This document shows, in pieces, positions 23,151-31,192 of a DNA stretch of 34,950 bases. The position numbers and the translations under genes were made by a program. The notes below the pieces were generated by a model. That model was not told the DNA's origin. It worked only from the letters and a program-made list of their open reading frames with translations, and did not search any database. The stretch is from RGIG4097 sp937885645 (GTDB taxonomy: Bacteria; Bacillota; Clostridia; Christensenellales; CAG-917): positions 1-34,950 of the forward strand of contig CALABJ010000019.1 in the NCBI GenBank assembly GCA_937885645.1, given 5' to 3'. The first letter of the stretch is position 1, and each line of letters starts with the position of its first letter.

Positions 23151-24935
23151 ATGAACAAGATTATCAAAATTTTGGCAACAATTTGCATTGTTTCTTGTCT
23201 TGCATGTCTTGTGGCATGCGATCAGGTTGATGAAAGCGACCCTACGGCACTGAAACCTTTTGCCGCGCCGAATCCTAACAATCCTTATGACATCAAGGGA
23301 CAAAAGCAAGATATGTACGTTGATTGGGATCGTTGGGCAGATAGTGCTTTGGGCATAAGCTTCACCAATACTGAATCTCTCAATAACTTATTTCACGATT
23401 TCACTCCAGAAGATTTTCCTGGGCTTGAAGTGGTAAAAGTATGGAATATCTTGCCTAATAAGTTAGAGAAAATACGCGGAATTGCACAAAAAGGAAATCT
23501 ATCCGACGACGAAAAGGAAGATCTTAGCACATTCAACCGCCACATAGGAGTAGAGTTCAGCTTCCATAGCTATGAAAAATTAGCAGAAGTTTACGATATA
23601 CTATGGCAACGGCAAGAAATAAGATATTTGGAACCATTTTCACAAACGCAATGGTTTTCTGAACCAAACGACACCAATTATTCCTCTCAACAGCAGAATA
23701 TCGCTGACCTAATTGACCTAGAAGCAGCATGGGATCACACCACAGGTTCATCGTCTGTCAAAGTTGGTGTGCTTGACACTGGTATAATGGGCACCCATCC
23801 TGATTTATCAGGTAATATTGGAACTGGTCTCAATGCAGCCTATGGCTATTATTCTAACGCACTAATAGACGAACAAGGTCATGGAACTTCTGTTGCCGGT
23901 ATAATCGGTGCTGTTGGGAACAATGAGATTGGACTATCTGGGATATGTTGGGAGATTTCGCTGATTTCATTAAAAATATCAGGGAGGGCAGGAGATCCCG
24001 GTGTTATAGAGGAATATGGCGAAGACCCTTATGCATTTGTTGATGCAATCAACGACATAAAAGACGATATACCAATTCTTTCGTTCAGTGGCGGTTGGAC
24101 AACCGATCATTCAGTAGTTAGAGATGCGATTGCAGCATACCCTGGTCTGCTTGTTTGTGCAGCAGGCAATAGCGACATAGATTTAGACGCTGAAAATGCA
24201 ACAAAGGTATATCCTGCTTGTTATGATCTAGACAATATTTTGACCGTAGGAGCATCAACTGCAACCGACACAAAATACTACTCATCAAACTATGGTGCAA
24301 CTTCTGTTGATATTTTCGCCCCAGGTGTCGGGATTTACACAACCAAATTGTCGGGTAGATATGGAGAATTTTCACATACTTCTGCGGCAACACCTTTCGT
24401 TTCTGGTGTGGCAGCATTGTTGTTGTCGTACGACCCAACACTTACAACAGCAGAACTTAAATCCGCAATTATGAATGGAGCAGACACCGTGGCATCACTC
24501 AGTGGAAAGTGTGTCACCGGCGGAAGACTTAATGCGTTGAATGCAATACACAAATTAGGAAGCAATTTTGAAAATTATACGAATATATCATTGCATGAAG
24601 GACATTCATGCACCTGCGCTGTTTGTCAACATGCTCAAACGGAAGCACATGACTGGCAACCCTTTAAAACGGGATTCAAATGCTCAAAATGTTTGGCACA
24701 GTCAGTGCGAGTGCCAATCCCAATTACACCTTCAAAGCTCAACGAAAATATCAGGATGCAGTTGGAAGACATGACTGAAAGCAATCCCGAAGGATTTGTT
24801 CTTGACATAGCAGAACATGTTGCCATTGTTTATTATAGAGGAGAATATTGTTTAATTGTAGAATGTGACGATCAGATGAATGAATTGTCGGTTGTTCCAG
24901 ACTGGATATTCAATGATGATGTTCAGCTTATGTAG
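23151..24935 (+). CDS. Subtilisin-like (S8) serine protease, surface lipoprotein
   Basis: The 594-residue protein has a lipoprotein signal (lipobox LVAC, Cys23), a propeptide-like region of about 150 residues, then an S8 domain: catalytic Asp209 (VLDTG), His244 (GHGT), oxyanion Asn340 (AAGN) and Ser411. The serine motif is SHTSAATPF instead of the usual SGTSMAAPH, so the conserved Gly is His. After the catalytic domain come C487, C489, C492, H494, H500, C511 and C514, a possible metal-binding knuckle like those appended to other clostridial lipoproteins. A ~75-residue C-terminal domain follows. Codon use is AT-richer than in neighbours, with more TTA, CTA and ATA, suggesting transfer. GGAGGTG precedes the ATG. 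Confidence 0.9.
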   Translation: MNKIIKILATICIVSCLACLVACDQVDESDPTALKPFAAPNPNNPYDIKGQKQDMYVDWDRWADSALGISFTNTESLNNLFHDFTPEDFPGLEVVKVWNILPNKLEKIRGIAQKGNLSDDEKEDLSTFNRHIGVEFSFHSYEKLAEVYDILWQRQEIRYLEPFSQTQWFSEPNDTNYSSQQQNIADLIDLEAAWDHTTGSSSVKVGVLDTGIMGTHPDLSGNIGTGLNAAYGYYSNALIDEQGHGTSVAGIIGAVGNNEIGLSGICWEISLISLKISGRAGDPGVIEEYGEDPYAFVDAINDIKDDIPILSFSGGWTTDHSVVRDAIAAYPGLLVCAAGNSDIDLDAENATKVYPACYDLDNILTVGASTATDTKYYSSNYGATSVDIFAPGVGIYTTKLSGRYGEFSHTSAATPFVSGVAALLLSYDPTLTTAELKSAIMNGADTVASLSGKCVTGGRLNALNAIHKLGSNFENYTNISLHEGHSCTCAVCQHAQTEAHDWQPFKTGFKCSKCLAQSVRVPIPITPSKLNENIRMQLEDMTESNPEGFVLDIAEHVAIVYYRGEYCLIVECDDQMNELSVVPDWIFNDDVQLM

Positions 24936-24945
24936 TTGACAAAAA

Positions 24946-24976
24946 AACAAAAACCGCCTCGCAGGCGGTTTTTGTT
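24946..24976. terminator. Convergent intrinsic terminator
   Basis: A 13-base-pair stem, 24946-24958 with 24964-24976 (AACAAAAACCGCC and its complement, loop TCGCA), has T-runs on both strands. It serves the protease gene and the convergent dnaI-like gene. Confidence 0.88.
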
Positions 24977-24993
24977 ATATCAATTTATCTCAA

Positions 24994-25908
24994 TCATTTC
25001 AATCTCAAATCCTTGCCGGGAATACGGCGGAGAAGAGAGTGTTTTGCATCGCTCAGTCTGCTGAAAATGCGCTCACCATATCTTTCTTTCAGTTGTTTTT
25101 CACTGAGGTTGGTGGTGATGACGGTGGTTTTATTATCTCTTGTTCTTTCGTCCAAAACAAGTTGGAGATATTCAAGGGTGACGTTTTTCAGCATAGGTTC
25201 TGTGCCCAAGTCGTCAATGACTAAAAAGTCTGCGGAGAGGGTGTCGTGAAGCACTCTTTCCTTGTCCTCGATGGGGGCAAGATGGGTGTTGAGACAGGTG
25301 GAGTTGAACTCGTATGCGGTGAGCACCAGTGCACTTTTGCCTCTTTCAAGGACGGCTTTACGTGCGATTGCAGATGCAAGACAGCTTTTGCCTGTGCCCG
25401 TTGCGCCGGTGAAGACGAGGATATTTTTGGTGACGGCAGGGTATTTTGCCACGTATTCCTCGGCATAGTCGTACAACTTTTTCAAGGCTTTGCCTTGAAC
25501 TTCATCCATACCGCTTGTGTTGCAGTCCTTAAAGGAGAAGGGAGCACGATTGAGGATGTCGCATTCCTTTGCAAGAGCGATGATATATTGCTTTTTCACG
25601 CAGGCGCAGAGTTTGCCGTCGTGGAAACCTGTGTCATTGCAACGTTTGCAAGAGGGAGTGTATTCAAAGTCACTTTCCTTGTAGCCGTGTTTGGCGAGTG
25701 CGTTGACGTAGGCGTCACGAGCCACTTTGACAGCTTTGCTGTCACCAGTCTTTATGCTGTTAAACTTTGCCTTTGAATATGCCTGTTGAGCGGTTGAAAT
25801 TTCGGGGATTTGGTAGGCGAGAGCGCGCATAGATGCTATGCGGTCTTTCACTTGATTGGTTTTGCGATTGAGGTCGCCTATGACTTTGTCAAGAACTCTC
25901 TTTTTCAT
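24994..25908 (-). CDS. DnaI/DnaC-like AAA+ ATPase, helicase loader
   Basis: The 304-residue protein has an N-terminal helical region, a zinc-binding-like cluster (C87, C90, C101, C103) and a AAA+ core with Walker A GATGTGKS (168-175), Walker B FLVIDDLG (228-235), sensor-1 TTNLS (265-269) and an arginine-rich end. This is the layout of DnaI/DnaC helicase loaders, which place the replicative helicase on DNA at initiation. It follows the DnaD-like gene with one base between stop and ATG, so it is translationally coupled. No separate ribosome binding site is seen. Confidence 0.88.
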   Translation of the reverse strand: MKKRVLDKVIGDLNRKTNQVKDRIASMRALAYQIPEISTAQQAYSKAKFNSIKTGDSKAVKVARDAYVNALAKHGYKESDFEYTPSCKRCNDTGFHDGKLCACVKKQYIIALAKECDILNRAPFSFKDCNTSGMDEVQGKALKKLYDYAEEYVAKYPAVTKNILVFTGATGTGKSCLASAIARKAVLERGKSALVLTAYEFNSTCLNTHLAPIEDKERVLHDTLSADFLVIDDLGTEPMLKNVTLEYLQLVLDERTRDNKTTVITTNLSEKQLKERYGERIFSRLSDAKHSLLRRIPGKDLRLK

Positions 25909-25909
25909 A

Positions 25910-27340
25910 CTAAATGCCCAAATTGTCAAAGTTTTCTATGTCGCCGAAAATGGATTGAAGTTCATCATCGGTGTACTCTCTTTCGGTGTAAGTTTCGGTG
26001 CGAGTGGTGGGGGTAGATGCTTTTTTTGCACCTTCAACGGAGTTGACCCCTGCCTTTTTCCAGCCTGACAGCAGTTGATTCATAAAGGGCACAGGGTAGG
26101 TCTTGCCGGCGGAGATTTCCGCAGCGTACAAGATGACCTCTTCATCAAATCCCCAAGTGACGGTCCAAGTGCGATAGAACTCTCTATCCTTTGCGGTGAC
26201 GTTTCTTGTTTGACCTGTCTTTTCAATGATTTCCTTGATTTTGCCGTCTTGTTTGAGCCCTTGAGAGATAAATTCGTCAATGCCCTCGGCGGTTATATAG
26301 CCCTGTGAATAGAACTTGTTGACAGCGGTGTTCATGCCGTCAAGAGAGCGGATTCCGCTGACAAAGCAGTAGTGCGCTATTTTCAGCAGTGCCTCGTCTG
26401 TGAAGCCCTTGTTTGTCCAAGGGATAGTGTACACCTCGATGATGTGTTCAAGTGATTCATAGTACACGCCGATGGTCTTGTTGATGGAGATAGCCAGTTC
26501 CGTGAGGTGCTCACGATAGGAGGCGTAGTCCTTCATTTCCTCTGCGGTGAAGATGCCCATACGGAAGTATTCATCAAGTTTGCTGTCAAGACGCTTGAAG
26601 GATTTGCTTCCTTTCAGCAACTTTGTTGCTGTGAGTATTGCAGGCAGTTCATATCCCCAACTTCTACGCCACTTGCGAAGGGTTTGTTTCTCCTCAATAT
26701 CTGCGCCGGACTTTCTGCCAAGAGCAAGGAGAACTTCCCGCATTTCTTCGCTTTGTGACTCAAACTCATTGAGTTTTTGCTCCACGTCAGCAATGGTGCG
26801 GACACCGTCTGCAATCCAACTTCTTGCCACTGCAAACACATAGGGGTATCTGACAGAAGGGCCTTTTGCATCAATGCAGTATTGCACAATCATAAGAAGC
26901 ACGTCTTCATTGATTTTTGTGCTGTCGATGAAGTTGTAATATTCGTTGTACTCGTTGGGCGTGAGCAGTCTTTCGGGGAAGAGGGACTGGAGTGTGGTGT
27001 TGAAGTCGTTCCATCTGTCCGCCTTGTATTTCTTGGGAGGTTGCATACCACGTTTCAGTGACAGATATTTCACTTCAAGAGGGGTGGTGTTTGTGACTTT
27101 GACAAGACCAAGGTCTTCGAACTCCTTGTAGATTGCAGTGAGTTCATCTTCAGTGACGTCAAGGACGGTGCAAAGGTTTTCAAGGGTGTTTTCACCGTTG
27201 GAATTGCACAGATACAACCCATAGATATACACCTTGATTTGTTTTTCTTCAAGGTAGGGCAAATGCTCGTGGACAAAGAGGTTGTCAACGAGGGTAAATG
27301 TTTCCATCAAAAAGTCACTTGAAAAACGAGCGAAACTCAC
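25910..27340 (-). CDS. DnaD-like replication initiation protein with about four DDBH2-like modules
   Basis: The 476-residue protein has an N-terminal winged-helix region (about 15-90; VDNLFVHEHLPYLEEKQIKVYIYGLYL) like DDBH1 of DnaD/DnaB, then repeated DDBH2-like helical modules. Two have WxxxWGxxxxxIL (RKWRRSWGYELPAIL and YRTWTVTWGFDEEVIL). Two others have LLMIVQYC and LLKIAHYC. DnaD and DnaB act with the helicase loader in replication initiation in Firmicutes; the downstream DnaI-like gene fits that role. GTG at 27340 follows GGAGG at the right spacing; the longer in-frame ATG at 27379 has no such site. The C-terminus is Thr/Glu-rich and probably unstructured. Confidence 0.82.
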   Translation of the reverse strand: MSFARFSSDFLMETFTLVDNLFVHEHLPYLEEKQIKVYIYGLYLCNSNGENTLENLCTVLDVTEDELTAIYKEFEDLGLVKVTNTTPLEVKYLSLKRGMQPPKKYKADRWNDFNTTLQSLFPERLLTPNEYNEYYNFIDSTKINEDVLLMIVQYCIDAKGPSVRYPYVFAVARSWIADGVRTIADVEQKLNEFESQSEEMREVLLALGRKSGADIEEKQTLRKWRRSWGYELPAILTATKLLKGSKSFKRLDSKLDEYFRMGIFTAEEMKDYASYREHLTELAISINKTIGVYYESLEHIIEVYTIPWTNKGFTDEALLKIAHYCFVSGIRSLDGMNTAVNKFYSQGYITAEGIDEFISQGLKQDGKIKEIIEKTGQTRNVTAKDREFYRTWTVTWGFDEEVILYAAEISAGKTYPVPFMNQLLSGWKKAGVNSVEGAKKASTPTTRTETYTEREYTDDELQSIFGDIENFDNLGI

Positions 27341-27460
27341 TTTGTTTCCTCCAAAATTAAGTGAAACAAAGTTTACCACAAACCCGCATAAAACAAAAGC
27401 ACAAAAAAAATAAAATTATTTTTTACAACATATGGTGGGGCGCACCTTCTGTTGCACCTA

Positions 27461-27488
27461 CAAAAACAAAAGCACCCGTGACGAGTGC
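27461..27488 (-). terminator. Intrinsic terminator of the queT gene
   Basis: On the minus strand GCACTC (27488-27483) pairs with GGGTGC (27477-27472) around loop GTCAC and is followed by TTTTGTTTTTG. It lies about 30 bases after the queT stop. Confidence 0.7.
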
Positions 27489-27517
27489 CTTTCTTATTTC
27501 AATTTGTTTTTCATTCT

Positions 27518-28087
27518 TCATTCTTCATTTTTCATTTCTCTTGGGGTATCTGCGGTGTCAGTGGGAGTGTCCTCATCGTCGTCAAGTTTTTCCCCTTTGC
27601 GCTTCGCCATATATATGCCTGCCTTTTGGAAGGCTTTTTTGAGGGCGTAGGTGAGGGGTATGCCAACTGCGCCAACTGTCAACACTTCACCTGCCATCAC
27701 TTCAAGGACGGAGATGATATACACCGTGTCCGAGCCGTCAATCACCCAAATGATAGGCACAAGAAATGCGTTGAAGATGACAGGAGGAATTGCCGCAAGA
27801 GGTATCTTTTTGCGGAGGAGATAAGTGCCTATCGCCCCCAGCAGGGTGGCTATGCCACCAAACACCATATCGTATATGCCGTAGGGTGAAAAGAAAAAGT
27901 TGGACAGCACACAACCGATGGTGAGCCCAGGGATAGCCTCAGGGAAAATCACTGCAGTCAAAACCAAGACTTCAGACAGTCTAAACTGGATAGGTCCAAA
28001 GGATAGAGCGGGGATTGCTACGGTGAGAGCAAAGTACAATGCGCCAATAAGCGCGGCTCTTGTGACAAAAAGAAGAGATTTTTTCAA
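27518..28087 (-). CDS. queT: QueT-type ECF transporter S component (queuosine precursor uptake)
   Basis: The 189-residue membrane protein matches QueT: ALIGALYFALTVAIPALSFGPIQFRLSE with the next helix VFPEAIPGLTIGC, and about six spans. QueT provides substrate recognition for an ECF transporter that imports a queuosine precursor such as preQ1; the energising module is elsewhere. The start is taken as TTG at 28087 because GAGG lies just upstream and a preQ1 riboswitch precedes it; the in-frame ATG at 28147 would translate the riboswitch. The C-terminal tail (KRKGEKLDDDEDTPTDTADT) is hydrophilic and probably disordered. Divergent from a flavin reductase gene. Confidence 0.88.
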   Translation of the reverse strand: MKKSLLFVTRAALIGALYFALTVAIPALSFGPIQFRLSEVLVLTAVIFPEAIPGLTIGCVLSNFFFSPYGIYDMVFGGIATLLGAIGTYLLRKKIPLAAIPPVIFNAFLVPIIWVIDGSDTVYIISVLEVMAGEVLTVGAVGIPLTYALKKAFQKAGIYMAKRKGEKLDDDEDTPTDTADTPREMKNEE

Positions 28088-28092
28088 AATTA

Positions 28093-28132
28093 CCTCGGTT
28101 TTTTTTATTGATGGGTGTTGCCGTGACCATCG
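28093..28132 (-). promoter_or_regulatory. PreQ1-I riboswitch controlling queT translation
   Basis: On the minus strand P1 is GATGG (28131-28127) with CCATC (28114-28110). The loop holds CGG (28123-28121) and the conserved ACACCC. A run of A leads to CCG (28098-28096), which pairs with the loop CGG as the P2 pseudoknot. The tail runs directly into the ribosome binding site GAGG and a TTG start, as in translationally acting preQ1-I switches: ligand binding hides the RBS and stops QueT production. Compactness, CACCC and A-rich tail match the known class, and the QueT gene makes the assignment strong. Confidence 0.85.
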
Positions 28133-28173
28133 GTTGTATGTTATCATATAATAAATTACAACGCAAACGTTTT
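28124..28173 (+). promoter_or_regulatory. Promoter and PurR-like operator before the flavin reductase gene
   Basis: TATAAT (28147-28152) has a weak -35 candidate (TGACCA, 28124-28129) 17 bases upstream. ACGCAAACGTTTTAG (28161-28175) is close to the pseudo-palindrome bound by LacI/PurR-family proteins and shares CAAACGTTT with 7564-7573. It falls at the predicted start point, where a bound repressor would block the polymerase. AGGAGAA (28174-28180) is the ribosome binding site. Confidence 0.5.
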
Positions 28174-28183
28174 AGGAGAAGTT

Positions 28184-28672
28184 ATGCACGAATTTAACAA
28201 CATGGAATTTTTGAATAGCGCCCTCAACACCGGTTGCTTCGTCACCTCAGGGGACAACCCTATGGTGTGCAGTTGGGGATTTGTTGGCGTTATGTGGCAC
28301 AAAAAGGTGTTTATTGCACCTATCCGCGTCAGCAGACACACCGCAAAACTCATTGACGAAACAGGAGTTTTCACCGTCAGCGTACCTGCCGCCGGCACCT
28401 TCAAAAAGGAACTTGCTTTCTGTGGCACAAAGAGTGGCAGAGACTATGACAAGTGGGCAGAAACCGGCATGGAAAAACAACCTGCAAAGTCAGTTGACAC
28501 TTGTGTTGTCAAGGGTTGCGAAAAGTATTATGAATGCAAAGTTGTGGGCGTTGTGCCTATGACTGACGATATGGACGTCAGCGCAGTGTCCAACTGGTAT
28601 CCCTTGTCAGAAACCTATCCCAACGGCGACAGACATATCTTCTATTTTGGTGAAATCATAAACGAGTATTGA
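28184..28672 (+). CDS. Flavin reductase family protein (FMN split barrel)
   Basis: The 162-residue protein has the split-barrel flavin-binding pattern: CFVTSGDNPMVCSWGFVGVMWHKKVFIAPIR and SRHTAKLIDETGVFTVSVPAAG, typical of FMN-binding flavin reductases of clostridia. Such proteins reduce flavins or act as small NAD(P)H:FMN oxidoreductases; the partner is unknown. The start is fixed by AGGAGAA. It is divergent from queT, sharing the intervening regulatory region, and is one base from the next small gene, so both are likely co-transcribed. Confidence 0.88.
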   Translation: MHEFNNMEFLNSALNTGCFVTSGDNPMVCSWGFVGVMWHKKVFIAPIRVSRHTAKLIDETGVFTVSVPAAGTFKKELAFCGTKSGRDYDKWAETGMEKQPAKSVDTCVVKGCEKYYECKVVGVVPMTDDMDVSAVSNWYPLSETYPNGDRHIFYFGEIINEY

Positions 28673-28673
28673 T

Positions 28674-28937
28674 ATGAAAATTTGGGGCAAACTGATGAAG
28701 GAAGACAAACTTTTGAAGAGCGTGCTTTTTGAAAGTCCGCGGGTTTTGTCCTCCTCAAATTTCATCAAGGACTTGCAAGAAATATGCTATATGATGGACG
28801 TGTCCACCCCCGTGTCACTGCCCACTCACTTCAAGCATTTTGACCGCTTCAACCGTGTGAAATATATCCCTCGTGACTTCGTTGAAGAGGTGGATTTCAC
28901 CGCTCTTATCCTAGAGCACGTCCTTGACAAGAAGTAG
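28674..28937 (+). CDS. Conserved small protein of unknown function
   Basis: The 87-residue protein starts MKIWGKLMKEDKLLKS and has a C-terminal FNRVKYIPRDFVEEVDF pattern. I recall similar small proteins with the (M/L)K(I/L)W-K start and a PxxFVExVDF ending in clostridia, with no function assigned. It is soluble, has no signal peptide, and starts one base after the flavin reductase stop, so it depends on that transcript. A short palindrome (GCACTTTAAGTGC, about 28966-28978) follows. Confidence 0.65.
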   Translation: MKIWGKLMKEDKLLKSVLFESPRVLSSSNFIKDLQEICYMMDVSTPVSLPTHFKHFDRFNRVKYIPRDFVEEVDFTALILEHVLDKK

Positions 28938-29036
28938 TCACAAATTTATTCATATCACAAAAACGGCACTTTAAGTGCAAAAATTGGAATAATAAACCTC
29001 TTGCTATGCAAACTAAACTGGCAGGAGGTTTTTATT

Positions 29037-29555
29037 ATGAACGGAACTTTCACTCGACGCATTGACGATCTTGGACGGATTGTAATACCCAAGGAACTCC
29101 GTCGCACCCTTCGCATAAAGGAAGGTGATGAACTTGAAATTTTGCCCGACGGCGACAAGTTGGTGCTGAAGAGATACTCCCCATTTCAAGATATGCAATA
29201 CGCCTCTGACGGCGTGGCGCAGATGATTCGTCAACACGTGGGCGGTGACGTCTTTATCCTTGCAGGCGATGCTTTCGTGTCCGCAGTTGTCAAGGGCAAA
29301 CTGACCTCGCACCTCACCCCCTCAAAGGAACTTTTGCGTGCCTCGTCAACTCGCAGTGCCATAGTAATTTCAGGAGAAGAATGCCCCTTGTTTGAAGGCA
29401 AGGACAGTGATGGTTTTCTTGCTCTTGAACCTATTTTGGTCAACGGTGACCTTATCGGCACGGTCATAGTTTCAAAGCAAAATCAGTTTGATGAAAACGC
29501 TCTTGGCTACATTCGTTTTGCCAGTGCAATTTTAGGGGCAGTGGTGGGGATGTGA
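29037..29555 (+). CDS. spoVT: SpoVT-like AbrB-family regulator
   Basis: The 172-residue protein has an N-terminal AbrB swapped-hairpin DNA-binding domain (GTFTRRIDDLGRIVIPKELRRTLRIKEGDELEI) and a C-terminal GAF-like domain, the SpoVT architecture (178 residues in Bacillus subtilis). SpoVT regulates late forespore genes in spore formers. ATG at 29037 follows AGGAGG; the in-frame ATG at 29001 is rejected. The gene order spoVT, MurJ/SpoVB-like flippase and mazG is the same as spoVT-yabM-yabN of B. subtilis and supports the call. It suggests, but does not prove, that the organism forms spores. Confidence 0.92.
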   Translation: MNGTFTRRIDDLGRIVIPKELRRTLRIKEGDELEILPDGDKLVLKRYSPFQDMQYASDGVAQMIRQHVGGDVFILAGDAFVSAVVKGKLTSHLTPSKELLRASSTRSAIVISGEECPLFEGKDSDGFLALEPILVNGDLIGTVIVSKQNQFDENALGYIRFASAILGAVVGM

Positions 29556-31192
29556 AAAAGACAAACCAAACTTTCAACTACACCGACACCCCCTCAGTGA
29601 AACGGCGCAACCGCCTTATGGGTGGGGCAATGATTTTGGCAGTGGGCTCAGTCATAGGCAAGATTATCGGCGCACTATATCGCATACCTCTCACCAATGT
29701 TTTAGGGGCAGAGGGTATGGGCATGTATCAACTTGTTTTCCCAGTGTTTGCCCTCTTTATGGTTTTGTCCAGTGCAGGAGTGCCCACTGCGCTATCTCGT
29801 ATAGTGGCGGAAAAGCGGGCAATGGGTGAAAGTGTCAAAAAATATTTTTTTGTGGCAATGGCAGTCCTTGTCACTCTTTCCACGTTAAGCACCATTTTGG
29901 TGCTATCTCTATCTCGCCCTCTTGCTCGTTGGCAGGGCAATGAAAGTGTGGCGCTAGGCTTTCAAATCATAGCCCCGTCCATATTTTTCGTTGGCATAAC
30001 CGCAGGGCTTCGTGGTTGGTTTCAAGGTGAAATGCACATGCTTCCCACCGCCATATCCAACGTAATAGAGCAGGTTGTCAAACTGGCTTTCGGTTTAGGG
30101 CTTGCAGTCTATTTGAAACGATATGGGCTTATATGGTCAGTGGCAGGTGCGTTTCTCGGCGTCACCCTGTCGGAGATTGTGGCGGCAGGCTATCTTGTCA
30201 TCACCTATCTTGTCCGTGAAAGGAAACACAAAGTCAGTGGAAAGTTGCTGTCCTTTGAAAAGGAGGAGGGTGTCAAGATGCTCCGCATCGCTTTCCCTAT
30301 AGCAATAGTTGCGTTGCTTTTGCCCCTTTCCAACTTTTTTGACAGCTTCATCGTTGTCAACGTGTTGAAACTCCGTGGTCTTTCAACGGACGTCGCCACC
30401 AGCCAGTATGGTCTTTTGTCTGGCCCTGTCACATCCCTTGTCAATATGCCCGTGGTGCTCATTATGTCCCTTGCGGTTGCCATAGTGCCCTCGGTGTCGG
30501 TGTCAAGGGCGGAGAGGGACATTGACAGCATACTTTTCAAAAGCAGATTGTCACTGAAACTTGCCTATATGGTTGGCGTGCCCTCAGCCATATTTATGAT
30601 GGTTTTTTCAAGAGAGATAATCTCCTTGCTTTATTCCTCTCTTGACGAAGGCCCTCTCATCATAGCTTCAAATCTTCTCATCATCACCGCACCTAACATC
30701 GTCATAATGTCCGTTATGCAGATTTACGTCTCCCTTCTTCAAGCCCTGGACAAAACTATGTCCGCCGTAAAGGGCTTGACGGTTGCGGTTGTTGTCAAAA
30801 TTGTCTTGTCCGTTGTGCTTGTGAGGTATATCGGCATAATAGGGGCAGGGGTGTCTATGCTTGTTATGTCAGTGACCGCCCTCGCCCTTGTCAACGTCAG
30901 TTTTCTCCGCCTCACCTCACTGCGCCTACACCAACCAATCGCATTATCCCTCTTTTCAGGTGGTGTCAGCGGACTTTGCATCCTTGTGCCAAAGGCCTAT
31001 ATCGTACACGATATACTTGCACTTTTCATCGGTTTTGTGCTATGCTATACAGTGTATTTCTTCTTGTCAACTCTGTTTGGAGTTATGGACAGGCAGGAGT
31101 ATCACTCCTTGCCCCTAGGCAAAATACTATTGAAACTGCATCGAATCGTTCGATTTTGGGAGTATGAAAATGGCACTCACATCCGCTCTTAA
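29552..31192 (+). CDS. SpoVB/YabM-like polysaccharide exporter (MOP superfamily)
   Basis: The 546-residue membrane protein has about fourteen hydrophobic spans and the opening signature GAMILAVGSVIGKIIGALYRIPLTNVLG, followed by GMYQLVFPVFALFMVLSSAGVPTALSR. This is the SpoVB/YabM branch of the MOP (MurJ-like) family of lipid-linked saccharide flippases, needed for spore or vegetative peptidoglycan precursors. It begins GTG at 29552 overlapping the spoVT stop by four bases. The exact substrate cannot be assigned, so no symbol is given. Confidence 0.9.
   Translation: MKKTNQTFNYTDTPSVKRRNRLMGGAMILAVGSVIGKIIGALYRIPLTNVLGAEGMGMYQLVFPVFALFMVLSSAGVPTALSRIVAEKRAMGESVKKYFFVAMAVLVTLSTLSTILVLSLSRPLARWQGNESVALGFQIIAPSIFFVGITAGLRGWFQGEMHMLPTAISNVIEQVVKLAFGLGLAVYLKRYGLIWSVAGAFLGVTLSEIVAAGYLVITYLVRERKHKVSGKLLSFEKEEGVKMLRIAFPIAIVALLLPLSNFFDSFIVVNVLKLRGLSTDVATSQYGLLSGPVTSLVNMPVVLIMSLAVAIVPSVSVSRAERDIDSILFKSRLSLKLAYMVGVPSAIFMMVFSREIISLLYSSLDEGPLIIASNLLIITAPNIVIMSVMQIYVSLLQALDKTMSAVKGLTVAVVVKIVLSVVLVRYIGIIGAGVSMLVMSVTALALVNVSFLRLTSLRLHQPIALSLFSGGVSGLCILVPKAYIVHDILALFIGFVLCYTVYFFLSTLFGVMDRQEYHSLPLGKILLKLHRIVRFWEYENGTHIRS

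Noticed and set aside
28960..29000. Sigma-G type promoter before spoVT
   Set aside because: The AATAATA-like sequence is not specific enough, and no convincing matching -35 box was found.
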